DNA of 62,409 bases, taken from NCBI GenBank assembly GCA_021325275.1, contig JAJPHL010000018.1:1-62409 (forward strand). Reading direction: 5' to 3'. This document shows positions 46,159-59,300 of the stretch, in pieces. The stretch comes from Terriglobia bacterium (GTDB lineage Bacteria; Acidobacteriota; Terriglobia; JAJPHL01). Below the pieces are notes generated by a model. It was not told where the DNA came from, ran no database searches, and saw nothing but the letters and a program-made list of their open reading frames with translations. Numbering within the stretch: the stretch's first letter is position 1; each line of letters starts with the position of its first letter. The translations under genes were made by a program, and so were the position numbers.

Positions 46159-48924
46159 TCATCTGCATTGGAAAAGCTCGCTCTCTACGATTCCATGCAC
46201 CATGTCACGGACGCCGTACTCGGAACGTTTCGTCTTTTGGAGGATTTCCTCCACATTGCGGCGGTCGCTAAAACCGATGGGCGCTCCGGTCGCGTAAGTG
46301 ATCAACTGACTTGCGAGGTTCCGCGCCACCGTTTCCGTATCATGATCGAGCAGTTGTTGCTTGAACTCGCGGATGTCCTTGAATGTCCGGCCGTCCAAGA
46401 ATGTCCCAGCGGTATCGACAGGAAGTCCATAACGGAAAGCGAAAGGTTGACCCGAAAGACCGATGCCCGGCTCGGGCTTCGAGCCTTCGGCAAATGCACG
46501 ATAACGGTCGCGCCACCCACCCATGACGTCAAAGCTCTCAAGCGCAAAACCTGGCGGATCGATCTTCCGGTGGCACGACGCACAAGTGGGGTCCGCCCGA
46601 TGCTTGTCTAGTTGCTGCCGGATCGTGACCGCCCCACGGATGTCCGGCTCGATCGCCGGAACTCCCGGCGGCGGAGCGGTGCGGAAGCCCAGAATGCGTT
46701 CCATGATCCAAACTCCGCGAAGGACCGGCGAGGTCGTTGTGCCGTTGGCCGTGACTTTCAGTATGCTGGCCTCCGTTAGCAGTCCTCCGCGGACCGAGTC
46801 TTTCGAGAGCGTCACCTTCCGCATCTTCGCTCCCGTTACTCCCGAAACGCCGTAGTGCCTTGCCAGACGTTCGTTCAGAAAAGTGAAATCGGAATCGATG
46901 ATGTTACGGGCTGGAAGATTCCGGTCGAACAATTCCCTTACGAACAATCGCGTCTCCTCAACGGCAGCGAGTTTCAGCGGATCGTCAAGTTCGTAGTCGT
47001 TGTAGAGTGTCGTCGACGGAGAAGTATCGTCGATCTTCCGCAGATCGAGCCAGTAGTCGGTGAAAGCGTCGATAAACCGGCGCGACTTCGGATCGTTGAG
47101 CAGCCGGTCGGTCTGGGCCTTCAAAACATCGGGATTGTGCAATTGGCCCGCGGCGGCGAGCGAGCGCAGTTCGGAATCGGGTTCCGAATTCCACAGGAAA
47201 AGCGCCAGCCGCGTTGCGAGCGAGTAATCATCGAGCCTGCCGGGCGCTTCTTGCACATAGAGCCAGCCAGGCGAAGTGAGGACGGCGGTATAGGTGGAAA
47301 GCAGAGATTTCGTGAAGCCGTGTCCGAGCGTAAACTCTTTTTGAAAGAGATCCAGAAATCGCTTCACATGCGCTTCTTCTACCGGACGTCGATAAGCGCG
47401 CGCGACGAAGGCGCGCAATAGACGCTCCGCGTCCTCTTGCGGATGCTCGCTGACCACTTCCACAGGGACATCCTGCATGCGTGGACCGAATCGTCCGCGC
47501 CCGGGACCGGCGGGTGTCGCGCTCGGTGGGGCCGGTAACTGGACCGCGACGCCGCCCGTCGCGCCATTTTCGAGGCGGCGCAACGGAAGGTCGCCGAACA
47601 GAAGCCGGTAACCTGAGTCACTTTCCGAATTCAACATGTTTGGATCGGCAAGAGGTCCTTCGACTTCGATCCACTGGAACGCGACGCCGGGCATTCCGTC
47701 AGGACCGGCCAGCGGATTGATGTACTGCTCTTCGCTGCCATTCACCCGCGTGCGGAATAGGCGCATGGCATCGGTCTGGATTACCTCCGATGGTTTGAGT
47801 AGAACTTCCACTTCGTTCACGGTGGGCTCGGGCGTGAAATCGAATTCAGCAACAGGACGGGATTGCCCGGAGCTCTGCGCGTAAACTCCAATGGGCTCGT
47901 TGCGCTGTCCCGGCCAGACTTCGTCGCTGTTGGGACGATGGTATGTCGGCGCGTAGAGGTAGGGCGCCTTCTCGGCGCCGAAGCCTTCATAATTCCAGTG
48001 GTCAACGCCCCCGCCGCTGACCTGGATCGAATATCCCTTCACGCGAATCTTGTACCGGCCCGCGGCAGGGACACGAAAGCTGGTCCAACTGAAACCACCC
48101 GCGTCCGAGAAGATGCTCGATACGCGGCCCACTGCCTCGCGCTCTTTCGTTTCCGGACTGGATAGCGGACTGCGGCCGGCGCGGACATCCGGCTGCGCGT
48201 GCGAATCGAGCACGGGAAAGTTGAGACGATCGGTCCGGGTATTTCCTTCGCGCGGCTTGAAGTTGCGAAGCGTCGGTTCGTCGCGCGCATAGATGCGAGT
48301 GATGGTCGTCGGAGGCCGGACGAGTTTTGCGGCCAGCACTTCGCGCATGGCGTAATCGGCTGAGCTCAAGTAGCGCGAAAGTTGCACATGCGAAACATCC
48401 AAGGCCGATCCGATCTTGTTGAAGCGATAGGACTCGCCATCCTGCGGAAGCTTGTCCTTGAGGGATACCCACGGAACATGCAGAAGGTCGCGGATGGAAT
48501 TCTCGTATTCGTACGCGTTCAAACGGCGCAGGCCGGCGCGTCCGCGTTCGCCTGCGGCCTTTTTCTCCCATGACGTGAGCGCGGCATCCAGACCGTTGAC
48601 GAATTGCGTAAGCGACGCGGCGGCGGGCCGTGGCATCCCCGCAGGCGGCATTTCACCGGCGGCCACACGATCATGGACCTTCACCCAAATCGCGAAGTTC
48701 TCCGGATCGGATGGTTCGAAGCTCAGCTTTGTAAGATCAAGGCGACCAGGACCGGTCGGCGAGTTATGGCAGACCGCGCAGTTCTGACGCACAAAGGTAT
48801 CGGCGCCGGTGAAGGGTGGAACGGGCGTCGTGTCGGCCGAGAAGCAGGCGCCTGTTAGCAGAACCACGGACGCGATCGCGAGCCACATCGTGCGGACTAT
48901 GCGTATTTTTCGAGAATCCGCCAC
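46159..48924 (-). CDS. DUF1592 multidomain cytochrome-type protein
   Basis: A 921-residue exported protein of the Planctomycetes/Acidobacteria type. A signal sequence (hydrophobic 14-29) is followed by a haem c motif CAVCH (49-53). Then come the usual DUF1587, DUF1595, DUF1592, DUF1588 and DUF1585 modules, for example [73 protein letters not shown] (a second CxxCH) and [15 protein letters not shown] Gly/Pro/Arg insertion ([11 protein letters not shown]) occurs near residue 473. Start is GTG at 48924 or ATG at 48888. With the DUF1552 partner it may carry out a redox step on sugars or phenolics; function unproven. Confidence 0.9.
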   Translation of the reverse strand: MADSRKIRIVRTMWLAIASVVLLTGACFSADTTPVPPFTGADTFVRQNCAVCHNSPTGPGRLDLTKLSFEPSDPENFAIWVKVHDRVAAGEMPPAGMPRPAAASLTQFVNGLDAALTSWEKKAAGERGRAGLRRLNAYEYENSIRDLLHVPWVSLKDKLPQDGESYRFNKIGSALDVSHVQLSRYLSSADYAMREVLAAKLVRPPTTITRIYARDEPTLRNFKPREGNTRTDRLNFPVLDSHAQPDVRAGRSPLSSPETKEREAVGRVSSIFSDAGGFSWTSFRVPAAGRYKIRVKGYSIQVSGGGVDHWNYEGFGAEKAPYLYAPTYHRPNSDEVWPGQRNEPIGVYAQSSGQSRPVAEFDFTPEPTVNEVEVLLKPSEVIQTDAMRLFRTRVNGSEEQYINPLAGPDGMPGVAFQWIEVEGPLADPNMLNSESDSGYRLLFGDLPLRRLENGATGGVAVQLPAPPSATPAGPGRGRFGPRMQDVPVEVVSEHPQEDAERLLRAFVARAYRRPVEEAHVKRFLDLFQKEFTLGHGFTKSLLSTYTAVLTSPGWLYVQEAPGRLDDYSLATRLALFLWNSEPDSELRSLAAAGQLHNPDVLKAQTDRLLNDPKSRRFIDAFTDYWLDLRKIDDTSPSTTLYNDYELDDPLKLAAVEETRLFVRELFDRNLPARNIIDSDFTFLNERLARHYGVSGVTGAKMRKVTLSKDSVRGGLLTEASILKVTANGTTTSPVLRGVWIMERILGFRTAPPPGVPAIEPDIRGAVTIRQQLDKHRADPTCASCHRKIDPPGFALESFDVMGGWRDRYRAFAEGSKPEPGIGLSGQPFAFRYGLPVDTAGTFLDGRTFKDIREFKQQLLDHDTETVARNLASQLITYATGAPIGFSDRRNVEEILQKTKRSEYGVRDMVHGIVESELFQCR

Positions 48925-48952
48925 GGAGTGATTGTATTGCGTTTGGGTGGCT

Positions 48953-49071
48953 TCATATCGAGCTCTTTTTTACAGGACCCGTCGATTCGCGGATGACGAG
49001 TTCCGGGTCAATGACGCGACCTGATCCAGATTCGTTTTCTTTGTCATAAAGGTCAGCCCGAGTGTCAGAGA
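48953..49071 (-). pseudogene. C-terminal remnant of a LacI family regulator
   Basis: Read on the minus strand, about 38 codons end in RVIDPELVIRESTGPVKKSS-Ile-stop. The phrase PELVIREST is the hallmark end of LacI/GalR proteins. The remainder of the gene is absent: the upstream side runs into the stop codon of the esterase gene at 49072. So this is a leftover of a sugar-responsive repressor removed by deletion. It fills most of the only large gap (147 bp) in the hydrolase operon. Confidence 0.7.
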
Positions 49072-50133
49072 TTAGCGGCAATCCTTTCCGGAGCACAGAC
49101 GTTTGGCGAAGAAAGGAATGACGTAGTTCTGAAAGCGGTCCGCTACGGCGCTGGTATGGGTACCAGAGTAAATCTCAAATGTATTCGCGACTCCGCTGTT
49201 ATCGAGAATTTCATGCAGCTTGCCGGCATCCACGCGCAGACCGTCCTGATCGCCGACGTCGATGGCGATACCGTTGTACATCTTCAGATTGCCGATGTAT
49301 TGATCCACAAAGGCCAGCGGTGCATTGGCGGCCCAGCGCGCGAGCACATCCGGCTGCGGTTGCCCGTCCTTCATGGGCCAATCGAAAAATAGCGGCGGCT
49401 TTTTCGGATTCGGCGACCAGGCGGCGGCGACCGCGAGTGTCGTGATGATGCCGGGAATCTTGCTGGCCTCCGCCGGCGATTTTGCGGCGGCAAGCGCCTC
49501 CTCGGCGGCGGGATTCGCGCGTCCTGCTCCACGCGCCGACATACAACAGGGACTCATGATGTACAAGCTTCCGAAAACATCCGGATGCTTCATGCCAATG
49601 CGGCTCGCGCCATATCCGCCCATGGAGTGTCCAACAAGTCCACGGCTCGATCGCTTCGGGATCGTGCGGTAGTGTGAATCCATGTACTCCACCACGTCGC
49701 GCGCGACATAGTTTTCGAAGTCGCCGGTGGTGATGGAACTGGAGTACATCGAACCGTTGTAGATTGTCTTCGAATCGGGGAGCACGACGATCATTTCTTG
49801 CGCGCCCTGCGCGAAGGCTCCTTCGATGGTCTGCGGCACGTGGATTTCTTCCTTCCACTGCGCGGCGCCGATGAAAAATCCGTGCAGCGCGTAGACAACC
49901 GGATAGCGCCGCGTCGGTTCCTTGGCGTAACTCGGCGGTAAGAATACAAATGCCTCGCGGTCGACTTCGTCGCCTTCGAGGTTGCCTTCGAGTGCCTTGC
50001 CATGAATCTTGATTTGCTCGACCGTGGCGGGCTTCGCTCCGGGCACAACGGGAGGAACGTTCGTTTTCACTTGTCCGTGAACGAAAAACGCGAGCGCGAA
50101 TGACATCGGAATCAGGCGGAACGATCTATTCAT
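49072..50133 (-). CDS. CE1-like esterase (putative feruloyl/acyl esterase), secreted
   Basis: A 353-residue alpha/beta hydrolase of the esterase D/CE1 type (PF00756). Signal peptide 1-20. Core: RYPVVYALHGFFIGAAQW (oxyanion region), nucleophile elbow GLVGHSMGGYGASRI (Ser), acid VGDQDGLRVD, and a C-terminal His in SGTHTSAV. Likely removes feruloyl or acetyl groups from arabinoxylan. A clear TGAGGAGA ribosome-binding site precedes ATG. It follows another CE1-like gene by 30 bp; the three CE1-like proteins in the island are divergent paralogues. Confidence 0.9.
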   Translation of the reverse strand: MNRSFRLIPMSFALAFFVHGQVKTNVPPVVPGAKPATVEQIKIHGKALEGNLEGDEVDREAFVFLPPSYAKEPTRRYPVVYALHGFFIGAAQWKEEIHVPQTIEGAFAQGAQEMIVVLPDSKTIYNGSMYSSSITTGDFENYVARDVVEYMDSHYRTIPKRSSRGLVGHSMGGYGASRIGMKHPDVFGSLYIMSPCCMSARGAGRANPAAEEALAAAKSPAEASKIPGIITTLAVAAAWSPNPKKPPLFFDWPMKDGQPQPDVLARWAANAPLAFVDQYIGNLKMYNGIAIDVGDQDGLRVDAGKLHEILDNSGVANTFEIYSGTHTSAVADRFQNYVIPFFAKRLCSGKDCR

Positions 50134-50163
50134 CTCATCTCCTCAGCGTGATAACTGGGTTGT

Positions 50164-52798
<2,635 letters not shown>

Positions 52799-52802
<4 letters not shown>

Positions 52803-53530
52803 GGATGAACCTCGCTAAGGCTGACGGTGATTCCCTTGATCGGCTTGTCGTTCGCATCGAGGAAGCGCGCGCAAAAGTCGGTTGCGCCGCCGCCATTGAC
52901 GATCGCGGCGCGCACAATATTCGGACCCTTCTTGAGTGTAAGCCGCTTTGAGACGCCATCGTCGATCACGGTCTGGCGGTCGCCGTAAATGCCAATCACT
53001 TCCTGGCCGTTCACCCACCACACCGATGCGGCGTTCGAACCAATCGCCAGCCGGACGTTGCGCATCTCCTGCGGCGCGTTGACCAAGGCGACCGCCCAGA
53101 ACAAAACGTCGCTGGTCTTTTTTCCGTAAGAACGCGCGAAGTGATACAGATTCACGTTGTAGAGCTTCGTGTCCACGGCGTGCCAAGTGAGTTCCGTATC
53201 GCCGTTCTTCACTTTGTCGCCGTCATGGGGAATGATCGTGAACTGGCCGGGGAAGTACTCCTTCTTGACGGCGGATTGAACGGCGTTGTCGGTGAGTCCG
53301 ATCGTGCCGATCGGTTCAAGCAACAACCAACGCTGTAAAAAACCATCGGCGTCGGGCGCTTTTTCCGCCGACGCCGGATGTGTCAGCGTCGCCGCGGGTA
53401 CAGCGGCCGTCGGAACGGACTGAGTGGAAGCGACGGGCATCGCCAGAAGCACGGCGATCATGCATGGCGCAATCGAACGCAAGGCCGGTTGAATGCAGCG
53501 ATTCGCGGAAGGTCGTTTGATCATGGGCAT
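52799..53530 (-). CDS. Exported jelly-roll-type protein associated with the esterases
   Basis: A 243-residue protein with a signal sequence (about 20-40) and a beta-rich body typical of a galactose-binding-like jelly roll: FLQRWLLLEPIGTIGL, LFWAVALVNAPQEMRNVRLA, GSNAASVWWVNGQEVIGIYG and GPNIVRAAIVNGGGATDFCA. Such domains often sit at the end of acetylxylan esterases and GH2 enzymes. Here it is a separate gene between the arabinanase and the acetylxylan esterase, overlapping both (TAATG and ATGA). The likely role is polysaccharide binding or an accessory to the esterase. Confidence 0.78.
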
Positions 53531-55026
53531 TAGGGAATCTTCAACAGCCAGCACTGTTTTTCGCTCTTGGGATCAAATTTTGCGAGCGTGGCAAAACTGC
53601 TGCCGACGGCCGAAAGGGCCAATTGTTCCCTGGAATTTGGAATCGACTTCGGCATGATGCGCCAACTTGCGTCACCGAGCTGATCGAGCCGCCAGAGTTG
53701 TTCCGGCGCTCCCGTGAATGCGGGCAGAGCCACGAGTTCCGCTTCGGGCGTTGCGGCAAGCGCGCGATCCGTGCCGGCGATCGTGATCTTGAAGTACGGC
53801 GATCCAGGATATCCGCCGGCATTCAATACGGGCGTGATCGTCCATTTTTGCTGCGCCTGCAACATGTAGTTGCCCATGCGAACGTCGATATTGCCGCTGG
53901 GCCATTTCGTTGAAACCTGCGCCACATCCTGCGCGGGAATGGGAGAGCCGGTTCCGGCGAAGATGCCGCCGCCCGTCCCGCTTCCAGACCCACCTGGAGC
54001 AGGCGGCGCGCCCGCGCCGGGAGTTCCACCAGGCGGCGGACCTCGACGCACAGGCCGCCCGCCGACCGGGAAGCCTTCCACGGCCAATTCCAGCGACGTG
54101 CCGGTTCGCAGGGACTCAATTTCGTATGTACCTTCCTTTGCGTTCTCACCGGGAAGGGGCCACCCGTCTTTCCACTGCAACGGCCGGATATCGAGGACAC
54201 TCGCGCCCCCGCGATCCAAGTCGGCTTCGTAATGCAGCGAGAACTTCTGGACGCCGTCACCAAGATCGAGCAAACCGAAATGTCCGGGACCGATCGCGCG
54301 TCCCGCGGACCCCACGAAGAGCTTGCCGCCGCCCTGGATCATGTAAATGCCCATGTTGTCGAGGAACGGTCCGATGACTTGCTTGGCGCGTCCTACACGA
54401 ATGTTGTATCCCGAGTCGGCGCCGCGGCAGCAACTGCCGTGCGTCACCAGCAGGTAATACCAGCCGTCGTGATAGATCATGTCCGACGCTTCGCTGTTGA
54501 TCGCGATATTGCGAGGCGTGTCTTTCGGATTGAGCCGCCGGCCGGTTTTTGGATCCAGCTCAACAAGTCGGATGTATCCGAAGTACGATCCATAGGTCAG
54601 CCAAAGACGCTTCGTTGTTGGATCCAGCAGCACGCCGGGATCGATGGCGTTTGCATCTTCCACGCCGTCCGATGACGCGACCACGCCGCCTTCTTCCCAC
54701 TTGTAGTCCGGCGAATCCGGATCGAGCGTCTTGTTCGTCAGCAGGCTAACGTCGGCTTTCGTGGGTCCACTGTTGGCGGCGATGTAGAGAAAGTAGCGGT
54801 CGCCGAGATGGATCACATCAGGCGCAAGACCGCGGCGAGGCAGCGCGGTGCCGCGTCGCCACGTCCATCCGTCGTCGGAGACCAGCGACGATCCGCCGGT
54901 GCCGTAGGTGTAGTATTTGCCGTTGCACTGAATGATCGTCGATGGATCGTGAATGCCGACCGTGCCATCGAGCGCAAATAACGACGTGACAAGAATGACG
55001 GCAGCGAAAACACGAACCGACTTCAT
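53530..55026 (-). CDS. GH43 arabinan/arabinoxylan hydrolase
   Basis: A 498-residue enzyme with signal peptide (1-16) and a five-bladed beta-propeller like endo-1,5-alpha-L-arabinanases. Catalytic Asp in GIHDPSTII, second Asp in DANAIDPGVLLD, acid Glu in SEASDMIYHDGWYYL. A Gly/Pro-rich linker (about residues 320-355) leads to a C-terminal beta-trefoil-like region (about 380-498). It cleaves arabinan or arabinose side chains; exact specificity is open. The ATG at 55026 follows GGGGTGTG. A 35-bp gap separates it from the upstream esterase. Confidence 0.9.
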   Translation of the reverse strand: MKSVRVFAAVILVTSLFALDGTVGIHDPSTIIQCNGKYYTYGTGGSSLVSDDGWTWRRGTALPRRGLAPDVIHLGDRYFLYIAANSGPTKADVSLLTNKTLDPDSPDYKWEEGGVVASSDGVEDANAIDPGVLLDPTTKRLWLTYGSYFGYIRLVELDPKTGRRLNPKDTPRNIAINSEASDMIYHDGWYYLLVTHGSCCRGADSGYNIRVGRAKQVIGPFLDNMGIYMIQGGGKLFVGSAGRAIGPGHFGLLDLGDGVQKFSLHYEADLDRGGASVLDIRPLQWKDGWPLPGENAKEGTYEIESLRTGTSLELAVEGFPVGGRPVRRGPPPGGTPGAGAPPAPGGSGSGTGGGIFAGTGSPIPAQDVAQVSTKWPSGNIDVRMGNYMLQAQQKWTITPVLNAGGYPGSPYFKITIAGTDRALAATPEAELVALPAFTGAPEQLWRLDQLGDASWRIMPKSIPNSREQLALSAVGSSFATLAKFDPKSEKQCWLLKIP

Positions 55027-55061
55027 GCTGACACACCCCATATCTTCCAAACTACCACTCG

Positions 55062-56306
55062 TTACTTGAAGAGTCTCGGAGCAAAATCGTTGAGACAGCG
55101 GCGCCACGTGAGCCATTCATGCGCCGTTCCCGGTGATTCAAAGTAGACGTTGTGAATTCCGGCTGCCGTCAACGCATCGCTGAAATTTTTTGTTCCGGGG
55201 CCTTCCACCGAACCGATGCCCAGGAATACCAGCTTCATCTTCTTATTGAACGCATCGGCGTCGGCAAATACGCCGTTGCTTGAAGTCTTGGGATCGAAGC
55301 CGCCGCGACCGCCGCTGCTCCCGCTGAAGCCGCCGAGATAGGCGAATTTATCCATGTTCGCCAGGACGGTCGTGAAAGACTGCATGCCGCCCATGGAGAG
55401 TCCAGCCATGGCGCGATTCTCACGGCCCGGCAGGACGCGATATGTCTTCTCCACCATCGGAATCAAATCGGCCAGCATCATTTCAGTGAAAGTCGCGCCG
55501 AAGTTGGGTCCAAACCCGCCGCGTCCGGCGTTGGCCGGGGCCGCGCCGCCGCGAGCCGATCCTGCAGAAGGAGGCGCGCCAATCGGCGGCGGAACATCGG
55601 CCAGTGATTTGCGCGCGATAATGCTGCGTGCCGAATACAGCGAGGCGTCTTCGCCCGGCTTGGCCGTATTCAGGTTGTCCATCACGACAATCATCGGTTT
55701 CGCCTTCTTCTCGGCGATCAGATTGTCGAGAATCAAATCCATGCGACCTTGCGTGTGCCAGCCCTGTTCGTTCTCGCCCCATCCGTGCAGAAGATAGAGA
55801 ACCGGATAGCGTCCGCGCGAGTTGGTTTCGTAGTCGGGCGGGGTATAGACATAGGAGCGCCGCCACTTGCCCGTAACACTCGAGAAATACCAGCGCTGGC
55901 TGACTTGCCCGTGGGGAACATCCTTAAAGGAGTAGTAAGCTGCATCGGCTTCGGGTTCGGGGATCTCAATCCCGCTGTTGTCCCACCCTGATCCGAAAAA
56001 AGTGCGCGTGGCCGGATCGGCCAGCACCATACCGTCTACCACGATCGTGTAGTAGTGAAATCCGACGACTTGCGGCGGAATGGTCGCCGTCCACAGGCCA
56101 TCGGCGCCCTTGGTCATGTCGTGCCGCCCGCCGAGACTCACCTGGACCTTCTGCGCGTCCGGCGCCGATACCCGGAACGACACACGACGGTCCGGGTAGA
56201 CGCAAGGATACGGCGCTCCCGGAATATTCAGGGAGGATGGTTTGCATTCATCTCCCTGTGCCCAACAAAATCCGCAGCACAGCAGCGCCAACGCTGCAAT
56301 CTTCAT
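55062..56306 (-). CDS. CE1-like feruloyl-esterase-type protein
   Basis: A 414-residue secreted esterase. Signal peptide 1-16 (LALLCCGFCWAQ), E-set domain (about 40-125: RRVSFRVSAPDAQKVQVSLG, GFHYYTIVVDG), then the CE1 hydrolase. The oxyanion region is [17 protein letters not shown], the nucleophile is in MAGLSMGGMQSFT, and the His is in GTAHEWLTWRRCL. A Gly/Ala/Pro insertion with NAGRGGFGPNFG at about 255-275 splits the domain. First gene after the TonB-type receptor (19-bp gap). Probably frees ferulate from arabinoxylan. Confidence 0.91.
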   Translation of the reverse strand: MKIAALALLCCGFCWAQGDECKPSSLNIPGAPYPCVYPDRRVSFRVSAPDAQKVQVSLGGRHDMTKGADGLWTATIPPQVVGFHYYTIVVDGMVLADPATRTFFGSGWDNSGIEIPEPEADAAYYSFKDVPHGQVSQRWYFSSVTGKWRRSYVYTPPDYETNSRGRYPVLYLLHGWGENEQGWHTQGRMDLILDNLIAEKKAKPMIVVMDNLNTAKPGEDASLYSARSIIARKSLADVPPPIGAPPSAGSARGGAAPANAGRGGFGPNFGATFTEMMLADLIPMVEKTYRVLPGRENRAMAGLSMGGMQSFTTVLANMDKFAYLGGFSGSSGGRGGFDPKTSSNGVFADADAFNKKMKLVFLGIGSVEGPGTKNFSDALTAAGIHNVYFESPGTAHEWLTWRRCLNDFAPRLFK

Positions 56307-56325
56307 GACGCCTCCGTGGAATGAA

Positions 56326-59300
56326 TCAGAATGAGTACTTCAACCCCAATTGGATCTGTCGCATGGCGGTCTGTGTGGCCGTCACAACGCCGAAGTTTAC
56401 GTGCGACGCGGTGGCCGGCTGTCCGGGCTGCGCTCCTCCTGAAAGAATGTTGAGATTCGGCATCTGCCAATTCGGATGATTCGGCAGATTAAACGCCTCG
56501 AAACGGAACTCGACGGTGTGGCTGTCTTTGTACGGCATTCGGAACTGCTTGTGCACTTCCATATTGACGCCGATAATGCCGGGGCCAACGACGGCGTTGC
56601 GTCCGACGTTACCAAACTGTCCCGGCGGCGCTTCCGTGAAGGCCGCGAGATTCCAGTAGCGCGAGGGTGTTGGATTGTCGAGGTACGGGCTCGCGCCGGT
56701 GGCATTCGGACGATCGTAGCCGCCCGCCCCGGTCGATGCATTGTCCACACCACCGATGGTCAACGTTCCCGGCATTCCGCTTTGCAGCGTCACAACTCCA
56801 CCGACTTGCCATCCGCCGAAAACATTATTCGCAACCGGATTGTTGATCGGCAGCAATTTGCCGCTTCCTACGGGCAACTCGTAGAGCACCGACGTCGCCA
56901 CGCGATGTCGCGTATCGAACGATGAAAGCCCGCGCTCGCACGCCAGACAGTAGCTATTCTGCGGATAAAGTGTGTCGAATCCCTGATTCCGGATTCCACT
57001 CGTCGTATCGATCGACTTGGCCCATGTGTATGACGCGATCACGCTCAAACCCTGACGGAAGCGGCGCGTCGCTTTCAAGCTGAGCGCGTTGTAGCTGCCG
57101 TTCCCTCCGTCATGCACGTACTGAATGTTACTGAAGCCCGCCCACGGCAGCCGGGAGGCGACATTGCCGACCGTGCCCGGAATCGCCTGGTTGACATCTT
57201 GGAATCCTTGCAGGTGGCGACTGGCTCCGCCGAGATATCCCGCTTCGAGGGCCCAGTCGGAACCCAGTTGACGCTGCACGTTCACCAAATATTGCATCGC
57301 ATACGATGTCCGATGATCCGGGTCCATCGCATACGCGAACGGCGACGGGACGTTTGCCGTAGTGCCGCTGCCGCCGGGAATCGCATTGCTGTAGAACAGG
57401 TTCGGCGTGCCCGTGTTGGATGTGAGCGTAACGCGCCCGGCGATGTTGCGCGCCAGATCGAAGTACGCATTGCCGATCTCCTGGTTGTAGAAGACTCCCC
57501 AGCCGAGGCGCACGACGGTCTTTGAGTCCGGTGCATAGGCGACGCCGATACGCGGCGCGAAATCACGGTACGAAGTATTCATCAACTGATCAGGCAGCGC
57601 GCCGCCATTGCACGTGGCCGAAACGGTGGTCCAACGAATGTTGATCGCCGGAGGTCCTGCGTAGGGGTCTGTGCAGTTGCCTTGCCGCAGCATCACCGGA
57701 GTATTGGGAGCATTCGCCGCGGCGTAGATGTGCGGAACCGAGACGGTGAATAAATTGTTGGCCGTGTCGGTCCACGGCGGAGTCAGTTCGTAGCGAAGTC
57801 CCAGGCTGAGGGTGAGTTTCGGCGTGACCTTCCAGGTATCGTCGACGAAGGCAGCTTCGGCGTTGCGTTGGAACTGTGCGTTTGCCAGGGCCACCGCCAC
57901 GGTCGATTGATAGATGTCGCCGAGCAGGAATTCGGCAAAGGCGTCACCGCCGGTCTTGGTAGCGCTCTGCGTGGCATTTGGCTGGAACGCGAATTGTCCG
58001 CGCGAGAATTGGTTGCCGATCTGATTGAAGTTTTGACGGCTGTATTCAAAGCCGAAGCGTACGGCGTGCTTACCGCGAACCCACGAAACGTTATCCACCA
58101 GTTGCAGCGTGTTGTCGTCGATGAAGTAGGGACCGTCCTGAGTGTCGCCGATGGCCGTGAAGCCATCGCCGGCGAAGGAAGCAAACGGCACTCCCCAAGA
58201 AACCGGAGCGCCCGGTTGGAGATTCGGGATGCCCAGCGTGCTGACGCTGTCCACATCAAAGGCTGAGTAGGTACCGGTGGAATTACTCAATCGCGTGTAG
58301 CCGAAGCGCGCTTCGTTCAGCAGCGAAGGCGTCAGCGCGCGGGTGTTGCTGCCCAGATATTGCTCGTAGTTGGTGATGATCTTGCCGCCGGTGATGCTGA
58401 TGCCAGTGTTGGACTGATTCTCGTCACCCCAGCTGTAACGCCCGGTCCAACTCGACTTGGGCGATTCGATGAAGTCCATGCGCAACGTGAAGGCGTCGCG
58501 ATTGTTCGGGAAGGAGTTGACCTGCGTGTAATTGCTGGAGAGTCCCGGAAGATTCGACGACGTGTAATAGTTCAGGAACTTCTTGGAGATCGGATCGATC
58601 CGTCCCGCCGGGATGAGGTTGCCTGAAAACGGAAGCTTGGTGTTGGGGTCGTAGATCGTGGTGCCCAAGGCGCTGAAGTCGCCGTTGAACATGGCGGCCG
58701 TAGGAACCGAGTATGTGCTGAGAGAGTTCTGGCGCTGCACCTTCCATTCGTCGTTCGCCATGAAGAAGAGTTTGTTGCGCCCATCGACGATTTTCGGAAT
58801 CCGGACCGGCCCGTCGAGCTCAAACCCATAGTCGTTCCATTTGAACGGCGAACTAGCCGGATGCACGGATGTAAAAGAGTACGGTACGGCGTCGAGCTTG
58901 TTGTTGCGGATGAACTCGAACATCGTCCCGTGATAGGCGTTGCCGCCGGACTTTGTCACCACGTTGATCTGCGTGGACTGATGTCCGAACTCGGCCGGGT
59001 AGATACCGGATTGAACCTTGAACTCCTGGATCGCGTCGATGGAAGGCAGCACGACGTAGGTCGAGAAGTCGGGGTCGGTATTGGATACTCCGTCGAGAGT
59101 GAAATAGTCGAACATGATCCGGTTTCCGCCGGTCGAGATCGACTGCGACGCGCGATCTCCGCCTTGCCGGCTGCCGGCCTGTCCGGAGCTGGCTGATGCG
59201 GTATTGGTATTGGCCGCCAGGGCGACGAGTCCCAGATAGTTGCGTCCGTTGAGCGGCAGTTCGGTTACGCCCTTGTTGTCGATGACCGTACCGAGCGTGG

